Assembly (NCBI GenBank): GCA_916700875.1
Contig: CAKAKS010000001.1
Location: 16,892,461 to 16,956,460, forward strand
Source of the DNA: Sebastes aleutianus
Lineage: Eukaryota; Chordata; Actinopteri; Perciformes; Sebastidae
Reading direction: 5' to 3'
DNA length: 64,000 bases
In this document: in pieces, positions 37,201-52,200 of the stretch
Numbering within the stretch: the first letter of the stretch is position 1
How the letters are laid out: every line of letters begins with the position of its first letter
Made by a program: the position numbers and the translations under genes
Notes under the pieces: model-generated
Seen by the model: the letters and a program-made list of their open reading frames with translations, nothing else
What the model was told of the DNA's origin: nothing
Databases searched by the model: none

Positions 37201-40200
37201 TCCATTTTGAAAGAGACATTTCCCATTTGGCCCAGGCAGGCACGACTTCCCCTCTTGTGGAGGGATGGAGTTGACACTAGTTGGAATAAGACTGAGATTC
37301 TCAGCAAATTGTCTGACTCATAACCTTTACAGCTAGGGGCTAATCCTGGCTGACGAAAGCACATCTTGAATCGTCTGACCATTCATCTAGGAGGGCAGTT
37401 TTGGCACAGTGAGAAGTCAGACTGATTGCAGCAGATGGAACAGAGGAAGGTACATTAAACATGATATTTTAATATTTTAAATAACTTCTCCGTATTATTG
37501 TTAATGAGCATCTTCTTGACACTAGTGCATGCCCGTCTGGAACGGGCGGATTGCTTGGCCACCAGAATCGCTGCTTGCAGTGTTGTCAAGAACCATGGTA
37601 TTGCTGCTTGTACCCACCAAATAATGAAATTGATTGGATGAACTGTTCTTTAGCCATGCGAAGGGCAATCATACATACGTACATACACAGATAGAGAGAG
37701 AATACTTCCTTTATTTATTTATTTATTTAAAAAGGATCCCCATTAGCTGATACCAATGGCATTAGGTTTTGGGTGATGTAACATCACAACAACATGTATA
37801 GTTAGATGTTACTGCTTCAGCAACACCTATTGGCCAAATGGCATCAAATTTGTCACGGTCACTCAGACATATCTACGACTATCTAAGCGTTCAGGTGATA
37901 TGACATTTTTTTGTAATATACGGTAAGCCGTGCCCACAACGTTTGAGCTAACTTTGAGGGCCAGCTATGGCAAAACTGTATGGAACATCAAAAATCCAAA
38001 AAAGTTACTATTTCCAGCTTGGTCCAGAGATGTTCTGTACCAAATTTGGTGACGATTGTTCAAAATTTGTAGGAGAAGTTGCAAACAAAAAAATCAGATT
38101 TGGACAAAATCTAGATGCAAATGGGCGTGGCTTATATAGATAGATTTGTCTGGACCCACAAAATCAGAATTTGTTTCTGAGACTTACGTTTCAAAAGTTA
38201 CAAGCCAAAACATAAAGTTAATTGACATAGCGCCACCATCTGGCCAAATTGCACCACATTCAATACTGCACTCCCTTGGGTACTCAGCAAGTGTGAAGTA
38301 GATTGAATGAGCGGTTCTCGAGCTATGTGAATAACACACAGAGGAACAGACAGACACATTCCTTTATAGTTAGATTAACATTGTATCTTGTGCTAAAAAA
38401 AATAGCGTATGGAGTTTCCATAACACAGCCTTAAAACCTGCTCCAAACCACACAGCCTCTGCTTCACCTGAACAGCTCGTTAGAGTTTTTTGAATATGCA
38501 ATGTCTTTTCTCAGATCCAATTATTCACATTGTGGTGTGATATCTTGGGGAGGTGTGAGCCAGAGCAAATGACAAGACTGCAGGTGAAATTTGCCCACGG
38601 AAGTAAACGTCATGTAGGATAAGATGGGATTGTATTCTTAGGCTAATTCACCTTCTCACTGTTCAAGGAATGCAAGTTTGAAATAGTTTGTAGACCACAC
38701 AAAGAAATCTATAGTCTTTTAGGGTCTGTGACTCTCTGTGAATTGCTTAGTAATATGCAACGTACAGCAATGTCCCTACAGCGGTTTCTCTGGAGTAAGG
38801 TGTTCTGGGGCTTTAGTGCCTCAATAAAATTGGGCTATACCTCCGACGATCCAACCCTCTACTGAAAGCGAAATATACCCCACAGAGAAATTTACTGCTC
38901 CCCAGAATGTGATACCAAAGCAATTAGTGTCGGAGAGATTGGTAGGCATGAAAAATCCTTACAGCATGCCTTGGAGCCAATACAAAGGCAATGCATCTCA
39001 GTTTTACGGCCCCATTGCTTATTCAGTCTTGTTTGGTGTTCCTCTCCAAGACTCCGGAGTCAGTGGGGAATTATCGTGACAGGGCAATAAATTACTCTTG
39101 CATTTAGCATAAAGTCTCCCAATAAAGATTAGACTATAGGATACTGTTGTGACCAGAGGGCGATATAAACAATTCCCAGAGGGAAAATGTTGTTGCTTTT
39201 GGTAATCAAAGAGGAGAAAGTCACACACTCGGCTAAAAAACTTTATAATAGTGTTAATCAGGACATCGATAAGAGCCATCGCCCCCTCCATCCCTACTGT
39301 GTTATCAATCTTGGTATGTGCCAATACATTGCGCCGCCAAGCATAACAGGGTTTTCAGTTCATTTGTATTGACAAATGTGTAACTTTACTAGTTTATGCA
39401 GCTCTCATATCAGCGTATGAGTGCTAATAAGTGTCGACTTAAATAGCAGTGACTTTTCTTCTTGAGCACAATCAGTCTTTACACAGCCGCAGGACCGAGA
39501 GATGACAGTAAATTCCCTCGGAGAGGCGGCTCGGGTCTGTTTATGTAGCGTGACAAACAACCCTAAATGTCAATGAGTGGACTTTCTCTGTGAAGGACAC
39601 CAAAGTGTCTGGGCTGCATTATTCGCCACGAGTCTGAGGGATTACTTGGGTGCCTGTAGAACAGCATGTAATCTAGCAGCCCGCGGGGACAGGGACTCAG
39701 CCTCGCCACAATGCTGCGAGGAACAGGCTTGTTCACTTGTTAAGTCCCTGTCTTTGGGAAACCCACGTGCACACACAGATATGCAGATGCACACAGGAGC
39801 AGACACAAAGGCATACGACACAGAGAAATTCCGTCTGGAAAGCTGTTGCATAGATTGTGGAACTCACTCGTCCCATTAGACCGCAGCACTTAGTTATCGA
39901 CTTATGTACGGAGTTTAGTTCATAACAGTTTTAATTTCAGCTTAGAGTGGCAAGACAGATGCAGATACACCGCGGGGAATAGAGGATTCAGGAGTGCCAT
40001 GTGTCTGAATAAGCGCTTCTGTGTCCTCAATAATATGTTGCTTATCTTGCTGTGTACAGCGTTTTGATTATTTTTCTATTTCATAGCCTACTTATGATAG
40101 TGGACTGGGAGAGGAAACAGTGGGCGAAATTAATTAATTTCTTTAATTAATTAGTCTACCTAAATTAAAAGTCTTTATTTCACCTGATGTGACTAATGTT

Positions 40201-43200
40201 TTTTTATTTATTTGTTTTGTCTGTGTTCTATGAAGTCCCCATTTAAGTGAAGTTATTGCTTACGGCTCACTATTTATTACACATGCCTATGTCCAAAATG
40301 AATAAGAAGGGGAAAGCTTAATGCAACAAAACCTTAAAGGGTAACTTTGGCATTTTTCAACCTGGATGTTCATTCACTAAAAGTGCTTGTTTTTCACACA
40401 CCGACAGGCTCAGACTTTTATTATAGTCTGACAGAGAGAAACAAAACGTGTTTCTTACCTTTCGCTTAATCCGGTGTGTTTGTTATTATGTCCTCGCTCA
40501 AGGAGAAATCTCGTTGTTAAATCTGAATATCCCTATACTCTGGCTCAAATAAATACGGGCGGCCATCGAATTCAAACACCTCATCCAAATTGTCGAAATC
40601 ATCTAAATATTCAGCCATGACATTGAAAATCTTTTAGATAACAACAAACTCTGCCAGGCTGGCCCTCGCGTTTCCACCAGGGATGTATTCCACTATTCCA
40701 CCGCTGTCTTCCGGCAACACGTCACCTCGCGAGATTTCAGAACGAGACTTCTCCTTGACCGAGACTCTCTCCATAATGTCAGACACTTATAATAACAATC
40801 AGAGCCTGTCAGGGCAAAAACAAGCACTTTTAGTGTAAATAATGGTGCCAGCTTGCCCCAATAGCACCATATTGCAGCCTGTGAGCCGCTGCCATCTACA
40901 GTTCTCTCCCTCAATAATGGACAAATTTCAGAAATGTTGTCCCCATCAGTCAGTTAGACACGAAAACATGGGAAAAATAGGGTCCAGGTTAAAAAATACC
41001 TAAGTGTCCCTTTAAGTGCTCCTCTGGTTATTTAGGAGAGACTACATGCAATGTTCTGAAGAGCAAATGGCACCTGGTGCAATGCCCAAATGTTGGAAAT
41101 TGCAACAATTTCAATATAAAAACAAATGCACATAACATGCACAGAATGCAAAGATGTTATAGACATACAGACAAGGTCCATTGCTTTGGTCCATTCTTTT
41201 AGTCATACAACATCTCTTCTCTCCTCCACAGGTTGGCTCTGAGCACCTTCTCCAGAATGAACAACAACTCCTCCGATGAGTTTTTCCAGGCCACAAATCA
41301 TGCGGAACAGACTTTCCGTAAGATGGAGACCTACCTCCAGCACAAGCAGCTGTGCGACGTCCTATTGATAGCAGGGGATCATAAGATACCTGCTCACAGG
41401 TTGGTGTTTGTGCTTCTGTCCTCTTTGATTCCATTAATTACAACCTGCATCGATACAGAAGCTCATCTGGATTCACTTCATTAAGTTAAGCAGTCAATGT
41501 GAGCATTCAGGCTTTGGTCTGGACCACAGTTTCACATGTTGAAACATATTTTGTCGCTCTCGACCCATCTGAGGAATAATCAGATAATCTTTGAAATGCA
41601 AAGCAAGATTCGTCGTCTGATTTTCAGGTGATGGGAAAGATATGCAAACTCCATGTTCACTGGTTTGCATCTAAATAATGCACACACCGCTGTGATCTAA
41701 TTACCCCTCTGCCCTTCCTCATTTCCACATTACATTTGCGCCGTGTGATCCAATACATGGAGGTGTCAATATTTGGGCATCAAGCCCCTCGGTTGAATGG
41801 CTGAATTGAACAGATCGCATGGCACCATCCCCTGAATGCAGAGAGGCATCACGTCCTACTGAGTACATGTGCTTGTATATGTCTAGCTGCCAGCATATTG
41901 TGTTAGTTCACCCAGACAGACTCATGAAACAGAAAACCAGAATTCACAGAGAAAGTGTCAGTGACTGACCTAGTTGTGATAATCAGCTCTCTGACTGCAA
42001 TGTGGCTTTATATTCGCTCATAGGACACAACCAAGTAAAGCAGGGATATTATAATAATAATATGAATGATGAATGATATAATAATACAAATATTAGAAAT
42101 CCACAACATTATGGATGTATGGGTAATGACGATCTCGATTTCACTTCCTTGTATCGCCGTATGATCTCTCATTTCCTTCGTGAATCAACCACTGTGTCAT
42201 GTGAGCTAGACAAATGAGCTAACATAATTAGAAGTCTGACCAGTGGAGCTATTAGCAACATGACATATGTGGGATACTTTCATTTATCATACACTGACAA
42301 GATGGAATGATACAGAATGTGGGGGGAATAGTACTAGCATGGTGTAAAAACACACAAGCATCACTGTTAGAAACAGTACTACTTGAAATGATTGCACCGA
42401 CAGCAGGGCTACAGAATAACTTTTTACATTGGTTGCACTGGTGCGCCTGACTTTTTCATTTAGGTGCAACAGCAATTTAGTTGTCGACACCAATACCAGG
42501 GAAATTTCACGATTCTCAATACCACGGTAAAAAACAAAAGTCAAACAATAAATCCCATGTACTTCAATATACACTCCTTTATTACCATTTGCATACTGGT
42601 TTTTGTTAGGAAGTTAAACAGGTCATAATTCAATGTCTATTTTATACTGCTGTGAAAACATCTCTCAAAAAAACCTACATTTCAAGAGAGTACATTCACA
42701 CACATCATGATAACGTTCTAATTAATCATCGTCCAATAGTCATTAACTGAATAGAGCCTGAACGCATCATAATGTAAATGAATGACACCTCCCATTTAGC
42801 TCTCGCTCTGCCGATTTCAATACAGATTTGTTGTTCACATTGTAGTATTATCGCGGATCCCTGGACACATCAATAGCGAGTTTAACAGTCTACCTACGGT
42901 ACCATCAGGTATCCACATGTTTACATATTATGTTGGTATAAGAGTAGCCTAATGTAATGTGTGCGCAGCTAGTGAGTGGTCAAATGACAGAGAGAGAGAG
43001 ATGCACTACGAGCAGATCAGCTGTTTGGCGATCATCGGAGCAGAGAAGAGCGTAAAGTTGCCTCGTGTTATTAAATGGACCTATAGTAGTGTCACGCACA
43101 CAAGAGACAGGAGGTGGAATGGTGCTCCGCTGGAGATGCCGGTCTGGGCTGGGCTATTCAGTACCAGTGACAGGTGTAACGGGAACTGCAGCACTTTTCT

Positions 43201-46200
43201 TGACGTAAAAACAATCAATAGGTCTCTTCATTTTGAATAACCAGTATGTTTTATGGTTGTGATTTTGTTCGAGGAGGAGTACAAGGCGCGGTTTCACACA
43301 TACATGCAGACACAGACCTCTCAGGCGCACTGGTGTGACTACTGAAGATATGTAGTCACACTTAACAGATTTTTGGTTGCAAAATGGTCGCACTCTGGAG
43401 CCCTGAACAGCACAGTGTGACACAATATACTCCAAAGATATGCCCTTTCCTTATGAAGCAAAGCTACATTCGAGGAAATGCAATCTCAGGATTGATTCAC
43501 TAACCACTCAAACTAATCAGCATATAGATCTCCTATGGACATAATTACGGTACAAGAGCATTAATTCACTGCGTTTTCTTTATGGCAGACTGGTCCTAAG
43601 TGCCGTGTCGGACTACTTTGCTGCTATGTTCACCAGCGACGTGAGAGAGGCAAAGCAGGAGGAGATCAAGATGGAGGGAGTCGACCCGGAGGCCCTCAGA
43701 TCCCTGGTTCATTTCGCCTACACCGGTGAGTGCTCGTAAAGACGTTCACTAGCTCTTGTAAGTAGTTATGAGACTTCTGAAGTCCAAGCTTGATTAAAAT
43801 GGATCAATAAGGCAATTCATCACTGACTGACTGGGCAGCACTTTAACATAACGTTGCTTTATTTTACAGGACAAATCCCCTTTGATAAGTGCTGTTGTTG
43901 GGAATATCCATATTTACAGTATTTAAATAGTAAAATAGGGAAAAATAACATTATGATGATTATCCAGTTTGCTCGGCTGCAATACGTCTCCCACCACTGT
44001 GTTTGCCATTATGGCTACCTCATAAATATATATTTTGCTTGTCCTGACATTGCAGGCGTCCTTGAGCTGAAAGAGGAGACCATTGAGAGTTTATTGGCGG
44101 CAGCTTGCCTCCTCCAGCTCTCACAAGTCATCCAGGTTTGCTGTAACTTCTTGATGAAACAGCTGCATCCCTCCAACTGCCTGGGAATACGCTCGTTTGC
44201 AGACGCCCAGGGCTGCGTGGACCTACTCAACGTGGCTCACAACTACACCATGGTAGGAGGGCGAATAGCGCTAGACCACATTTACAGGGCTGGGGTGGGC
44301 TGAATTTATTCATTTTGTGAGAAGAGATCGCACTCTCAAAGTGACTCTTCATTGCATGAATACACAAGGGGAGCAGTGGTAATGAAAGCTATAACAGCAT
44401 TTAAAAAAAATGTAGTTTAATTAACATTATATGTAATTTCACATGAAAGGCAGCCCACACTGTATCAAATTAACTCTGCTTCACATAATCCAAGGTGTTT
44501 TTTTTTTCAGAGCATATCTAATTTTGATTTTTCTCACACTGACTCTGTGTAATAACTAAGCCCGTCAATCGATTCAAATATTTAATAGCGATTAATCACA
44601 TAATTGTCCATAGTTAACTACGATTAATCACAAATGAATCACAGGTTTTATCTGTATCAGTATCTAACACTGTTATCAACACGGGAGTGGGCAAATATGC
44701 TGCTTTATGCAAATGTATGTATATATTTATTATTGGAAATCAATTAACAACACAAAACAATGACATATTGACCAGAAACCCTCACAGGTACTGCATTTAG
44801 CATAAAAAAAATATGCTCAAATCATAACATGGTAAACTGCAGCCCAACAGGCAACAACAGCTGTCAGTGTGTCAGTGTGCTGACTTGACTATGACTTGCT
44901 CCAAACTACATGTGATTATCATAAAGTGGACATGTCTGTAAAGGGGAGACTCGTGGGTACCCATAGAACCCATTTTCATTCACATATCTTGAGGTCAGAG
45001 GTCAAGGGACCCCTTTGAAAATGGCCATGCCAGTTTTTTCTCGCCAAAATGTAGCATAAGTTTGGAGCGTTATTTAACCTCCTTTGCGAGAAGCTAGTAT
45101 GACACGGTTGATACCAATGGATTCCTTAGGTTTTGTAGTTTCAAGCTTTGAAATTGAGCACGCTACAACCTAAAAATCACAAGTTTTAATTAGAAATTGG
45201 TGGTGGCAAAACAAATTTGCATTATTATCGCGTTAACTTTGACAGCCCTAGTAATAATCATTGTTTTGCGAATGCAACAGATAACTTCATGGCTTGGTAT
45301 ACTGTACATAAGACATTGAAATATTTGTGACCGTCCTCTGTTTTGAGGCTACTTAATTTAAATAACCTGTCATAACCTGTAAAGGAATGAACTGTCAGTG
45401 TCTTGGTTATTTATATCATCTAATTTCAGCAGAGAAATGGGTCGACATCCACATTTGAATAGAAATTGAATAGTTTCATGCTTTCACTTTATCTAATTTG
45501 GTTATGTGGCTGCCAATAAGAGATACCGCGTTGCTCTGCATTGATTAGTGCGCTGCCAGACTTGTGAGAATGTGATTTCCTATATATTTCTGCAAGGATT
45601 ATTTGCATTGGATTAAGATTCAAGCACGTATTTGTCAGATAACGTCTCTGCTCGGCCACGCAGAAGTGACAGCATGAGGCAGGGCGTTATCTCCTAGAGG
45701 ACATCTGCTCAGCCTGTTTACATAGGCCCCATCCAGGACCAGGAGGTTAATCTAATCATCAAACTGCACAAGAGGGCCAACTTCCTGTTCAATCACTTCA
45801 GTAATGAGCAGCGAGAGCTGTGGGCTTCCTGGAAGTCCGTCCTCTGGGTTGGGAGTGGGGCGAGTTGTGTTTTGATAAGCTTGTTTTTCCTGGTTGAGCA
45901 CAGCAGCGGAGATCCGCCTCTAACATCCTTTTCCTTTATGAAAGAGCTGCCCTTTTTTATGTTGCCGTAGATAAAAATGTATTGTTTGGGATGTCTTTCC
46001 AGCAATAAAACTATATTTCAGTTATATATATCTCAATAACTATTACAGAATTTGGATTTTGTCAATGAATTCCAATTTAGAAAAATGACAATATATCTCT
46101 GTCTGTCTTTGCCAGCCTCGGCAAATTACATGGTAATCAAAGTGTTCTTGAAAAGTAATTCTCCCACCCTCACTCCCATTAAACATCAGCGTTCCTTCTC

Positions 46201-49200
46201 CTCTGAAAACACTGTTATTACACAATTACTCTTTTGCAGTAGTTAAATCAATTAGTATCCTCTCCCGCTGATCTTGTTTTCCAAGCAGTTTACCCACCAA
46301 TGAGTTTGCCAGCATCGGAAAGCACAGCCTTTTAAATGTTCATGAAACAAACTCGGTGGAGCTTTCAATTTTGTTGTCAGCTGCTCGGGACTGGTAATTA
46401 CAAATAATTGGTCTAAAGCAACGTCAAAGAGTTGGATGGCATTTCTCCCTCAGTGTTAGCACAACAGATCGATAGATGTCCCTCATTTCATTAAGGCCGT
46501 CTGTGTTGAGCTCTTAAAACCTGCTCTCATAATAGATCGGGCCGAGACGCCGTAATTTGCTGCAAGTTGATGATCAATAGCGTGCTTGTTTTTCTTAATT
46601 GTTGAGCATCCAGTCTAAGTCATTCAGGCAGCTTAATAATTAATGCTCAGCTGCCTCGTTCAAAAAGGAATCAGGGCGTGATTATGGCCGAGGATCGCTC
46701 CGTATGCCGTTTGAGTGTTTTAATGTTGGATATAACATAGAGGCGTAGAGGCGGAAGGATGTTTTATATAGCATCATCGCTAATGGGACTGCCCAGAGAC
46801 AATGTCCTTGAAGAGGTAGCCATGCAGCGCTGTAATATCGCCTGGGCTTCTGGCCAGTAAATGGAAGATCATCTTAAGAACGGCAATAGAGAACCGCTTC
46901 CACAAAACTTGGAGCCGGGCACTGCATTGGTGTGATGGTTATGTTGGTGTGCAGCGACTCTCTGTTTCTCATCAAAAGGCTTATAATGGTTTAATGGTGT
47001 CATGTACGATCATTCTGTATAAGCTTATGAAGAGGCTTTTTTTGGAGATGTTTCATGCCAGATTGATTTGTAGCCCGCTGTTGCGTGGATCAGATGCTAA
47101 GCGAAACAGATGACAGTTTCATCTGTTCATTCAAAATGTGTGAGAAATGGAGAGCATTTCACGGCGGCTGTGTCAGAAATTGTCGATTCTAAATTGGCGT
47201 GCTCTATCTATTCGCACTCGTTTTTCTTCACCTCTCTGTCCTTGTGCTATTTGGTCCTCATAGGTGTGGAAACACAACCACACACACACACAGACACACA
47301 CGACGCAGCAGCGAGCGTACTCCTCGGCTAATGACTGATGATTATCTGCCTCCTACGCGTCTCCTCTGTGTTCCAGGAACACTTCCTGGAGGTCATTCAG
47401 AACCAGGAGTTCCTGCTGCTCCCCACGGCTGAGATTGTCAAGCTGCTCTCCAGCGATGACATCAACGTCCCCGACGAGGAGACCATCTTCCAGGCTTTGA
47501 TGATGTGGGTGCGACACGACGTCCAGCATCGACAACAGGACCTCGGGGTGCTTCTCGCCTTCATCCGCCTGCCTCTTCTTCCTCCACAGGTGAGATAGCG
47601 GGTAAAGGGGTAGTAGAGATGGTGGCAGAGGAAAAGGTGTGATCAGAATCATATACCGTGCTTTTCCTTTTTTGGAAGAGAACTAAGCTGTCACAGCGTC
47701 TCCTGTGGCCTCACAATAAAAGGGATGTTGTTCGCTCAGATGCTCTACCAGGTTGCTAACTGCCATCTGTCTGCTCTGCTGCGTCACCCCGTGCCCGCCT
47801 CAGCTCCACCGATGATCCACCTCTATGCACATTTCTGGATTAGCCATGCGTTAGACTGTGTCGTCACTGCCAAGATGGTGACGGCCGGAGTCACCCACTT
47901 TGAACTTCACAACGGCTCTTCACAGACCTATGGGTGACGTCACGGAGACTACGTCCATATTTTATACAGCCTATGACACGGCCTGAAAGAAACTTTTTGG
48001 GTACGTTCGAATGGAAGGCGGCCAATATCCAATAGAACGTTTTCAAATAGAAAGCATTTGTTTATTTTGTTTATAATCATAAAGTAGGCTACTATTGACA
48101 CCCTCCCTGAGGATGTCTTTGTGAAACGAATCAATCGTCCCCATGTTCTGTGATCGTGCGCCAGCTATTGAGCCTTTCGGCAAGTGCAGACCAGACTTTA
48201 CTGTGCATGTGTTTAAGGCTACCCCGCTGATTTGACGTGATATGGTGCCACAAATTCTCTTTTAAGCCTCCTTGGATTTATAATGCACCTTTTTTTTTAC
48301 AAATGTTTTCTTAATATTTTTACAGGATGTCAGTCGTTTTGTCAATACAATGTCAGGAAATGTTGAAAATCATAATTTTCCAGAGCATAACATGACATAT
48401 TCTAAGGCAGTAGTCTAAAATCCAAAGAGATTCAGTTTACTATCATATAAGACAAAGGAAAACAGCAAATCCTCACTGTCTGGATGCTGGAAACGGGGAA
48501 TATTTAGCATTTGAGCTTGAAAGACGATCTACTAATCGATGAATCGACTACTTTCAGCTTTAAGTACCATACATTTACCTCAAGAGAACCTCCTAGTTCA
48601 CCCTCAGTCTTCCAGTTGACCACTGGAAGGCAATGAACTACTGCTTTGTCAATAATCACTTTGTTTATGTTAGTGGCTGAAGAAAAAATATCTCCCCTCT
48701 CAGTGATAAATCAAACTGACAGTATGACAGCTACACATGAGTTTTTAAATGCATTGTCAGGCTATAAATAGCTTGCTTACGTTTGAATTATTATTGTTTT
48801 AAACACAGCAACTCAATTTTATGAATGTTGTATTTCTGAGAAGAGGCATTGTTTTACATCTGTGTCATGTCTATCTAATTTACATAACATCAAACCCAGA
48901 TAAGCAATTTTTAGTAGATCTGAAGTGTGAAAGTATCTCCCTTATAAAGGATGGCAGCTTTATTTTCACTGACAGATTTCCAAAACTAATTATGCACCTG
49001 CGTATTTTATTTATTACTTTATATTGTATGAATAGATGCAGGATAAATAAACAATCCACAACAGTGTTGTCTGCACACAACAATGAAGTGAATGTTTTTA
49101 TGAATAAAAACTATGTGGAAAATATGAGCTAACACATAATTTATCTCATCCATTGGCTGGGGAGATATTGTTGGCTGTTAGGCAAATAAACAACAGAAAT

Positions 49201-52200
49201 GAATCACGGTATTTGTCAAAACATGTTCTGCATTTAGTAGAAACTGAAAATATGAGCAGAGCAGTGCCGCCGACATTACTTGCAGGCATAACAAGATCAA
49301 TAGTGATATATAAAATCTTCATCCATGAAAATTAAATGTGTGGTGAAATATTCAATAAAACCACATCAAAAATGTTCACCTTTAAAAGCAACTGCTTCAA
49401 TCTACAGTGTGAGGTTCAATATTATATAGCGGTGAGATGTTGGGTATTTTCTAAAAGAATTGGTGAAGTATTTTCCAAATAGATACAAAATATTACTAAT
49501 GTGGCTACAAATGGGTTTATGAAAATGTTGATTTCCTGCTTTTAACATAAACCATATCACTAAAGACTTGCTGATACCACATCTAAAGATCTGTTTATGC
49601 ACAAGGGTCTTTGTGTTGAGTAAATCTGCTATTCAAGATGCTCTTCACTCTTACATGTAATCATACATTACAGGCATTTCATTACATCTCTTCAAAGGTG
49701 ATTTGTATAAACACCAGACGTGTGTGATGACTTTAGACTCGACAAAATCAAAAAAAAACGTGCAACTCGACTTGGACTTTAACACCAGCGACTCGTGACT
49801 TCACTTCCACTTCAGCCTTGTGATTGAAAACAGCCTTTTTTGTAAATTTAATATATTATTACTTTGTTGTAAAAATGGCATTACATTTGATGAAGAGTGT
49901 GTTATGACTAGTTTAGAACTCAACACTCAAGGTTTAGGACTTGGGTCCATTCCTGTTTTGACTTCGGCACTTGAGTGCAAAGACTTATCGGTGACTTGCA
50001 AAACTATGACTTGGTCCCACCTCTGAATAAACACTAAACATGTGCCACTTTTTCTACACATTTTTAATGCATTTGCAGCCTGCCTATTAATGAGATTCCT
50101 TGAAATGTAGCTCCTTGCAGATCTGGAAAACAACAAGATGTTCTCTGATGATCTGGAATGCCAAAAGCTGCTGATGGAGGCCATGAAGTACCATCTCCTG
50201 CCTGAGAGACGTCCCATGTTTCAGAGCCCAAGAACCAAACCTAGAAAGTCCACTGTGGGCGCACTTTATGCTGTAGGAGGGATGGATGCTACCAAAGGTA
50301 CTGTATGGCTCATATGCAGTAGTTATCAATTCAATACACAGCAACGCAGTTCATTTAAATTGCAATATACTTGCTGTGTCTGTGGTTTTAGGCTCCACCA
50401 CCATAGAGAAGTACGACCTGCGGACTAACACTTGGGTCCAGGTTGGAGTCATGAACGGACGCCGGCTGCAGTTTGGTGTCGCAGTGATAGACAACAAGCT
50501 GTACGTGGTCGGAGGGAGAGATGGACTCAAGACGTCCAACATGGTGGAGTGCTACAATCCGATCAATAAAGTGTGGTCCACCATGCCCCCCATGTCAACA
50601 CACAGACATGGACTTGGTGAGTGTGTCTTGTGGGGCAAATGTAGCTCCACTTATTTCATTGAAAAGAGAGAAAATATATAAATCTAATAATTACAGATTT
50701 TTGCCATTCCAAAATATCTAGTCACTTTTTAAATTCAACATTTTAAAAACTTACAACGAAATGTGGACACTCTCGAAATGACTAATATGTCAGGGCTGCA
50801 ACTAACGATCATTTATTTTTCCAGTTATTTTCTCATTCAAATGATTAATAGATTTGTCTATATAGTGCAAAATACCTGTAAAACTTTCTCAGAGCCTAAC
50901 ACGATGCATTCAAATTGCTTGTTTTATTCGTCGTACAATCTTAAACCCAAAGATATTTACTTTATCATCATGTATGACAGAGTTTACATTCACATATCTT
51001 GAGGTCAGAGGTCAAGGGACCCCTTTGAAAATGGCAATGCCAATTTTTCCATGCCAAGATTTAGCCCCATCTTTGGAGCGTTTTTTAGCGTACTCTCGAA
51101 CAAGCTAACATGACCGTCGGATGTTAAGAGGTTAATAGTTAATATAATAAAAGATTGATACTTGATGTCCGTGTATTGATACAATATTGCCACGCAAAAT
51201 ATCGCGATACTATGCTGTATCGATTTTTCCCCCATCCCTCATGTATGACATAAAAAAATCATCAAATCCTCCCATCTGAGAAAATGCAACCAGAGGATGT
51301 TTGGTAGTTTTGCTTGATAAATGACTGAAATGATTCATTGATTGATTAATCAGCTCTATATGTCATCAAGAAAATTCTCAAGTTCTCAATCCACATTTTA
51401 TGTGCATATTTTTCTAATATTTTAGTTAAATTCCTTCTAACTTTATCATTATGTTTTCAGTGGATGTTAACAATAAAACAATTCTTCCAACTGATTCGAG
51501 GTTTGAGGTTTTAGCTTGGTCAGGCTACCTGGTGTTATGAAACACCAAAAACTGCAGGATGCATGCTCAGGAGGGTCACAACTGGCAATGCTGTAAAAAG
51601 AAAAAAGAAAAAGAAAAAAATCATTCATTTCTTTTTTAGATAGACCTTTGATATTTTCCCATTCCCCTATCAAAGCTTGGCAGGCTGTGCTGGCCCTGCT
51701 CTTCCTTAGCCTTCCCTGCCCAATAAATCTCATATCAGAAGCGTTTTGATTCACAGTTGAAACAGGTCTGGGTAACAGAACAGGGAGATCTTGTCAAAGC
51801 ATTCAGCTCGCTCACCCAGTGTGGTCGGAGGTATCAGCCAGCCCAGGAGATCACACTGTACAGATTACCTGTGTTGTCTTTCATCTTTCCCGTAGCAAAT
51901 ATCTCTTGCTGCTTTGCTTGTGGCGTGCATATTTTGAGTCTGAATATATTTGAGCTTAGCGTCTATACCAACGCCTCTGCCGAACCATTTCCTGCTGTGT
52001 GCATTATGGGTTTTCTTTTTTATTCCAAAGCCACCAGTCGGTAATAAAAGAAAGTCTCACTACGAGAATTGTTTCTGTCTGACAGTGTTTGTGTCATTCG
52101 AGGTTCTCTGAATACAGCCATGCCCTCATGTTCCCTCCAAATAATTGAACTCTCACAAAAGGAAATCATATAGAAATCTATTGTGTTAAAACATCCTCTG

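Larger units (their letters stand above)
31288..41231 (+). other. klhl4: klhl4 intron 1, no nested gene seen
   Basis: This is the longest intron (9.9 kb). Contents I can name are a (TG)n run near 32300, a hAT element at 33208-33715, TTAA-ended MITEs at 35531-35848 and 40334-41015, an AC run near 36186, and the unclassified repeat at 37520-38370. The rest looks like ordinary unique intron sequence, and its ORFs show no family motifs. Confidence 0.7.
47590..50110 (+). other. klhl4: klhl4 intron 5
   Basis: It contains a dispersed fish repeat with gtgacgtcacgg at about 47800-47976 and a truncated element with the cttggtcccacctctg end at 49715-50025. The middle (48.0-49.7 kb) is AT-rich with no recognised feature. 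Confidence 0.6.

Noticed and set aside
41233..41484. klhl4 exon 2 extended to an in-frame stop at 41484
   Set aside because: Homology to KLHL4 stops at PAHR, a GT donor lies there, and the next exon restores LVLSAVSDYF exactly.
43854..44303. 149-codon ORF read through intron 3 into exon 4 of klhl4
   Set aside because: Only the part from 44056 to 44252 is homologous to KLHL4. The upstream part is intron sequence that happens to be open.
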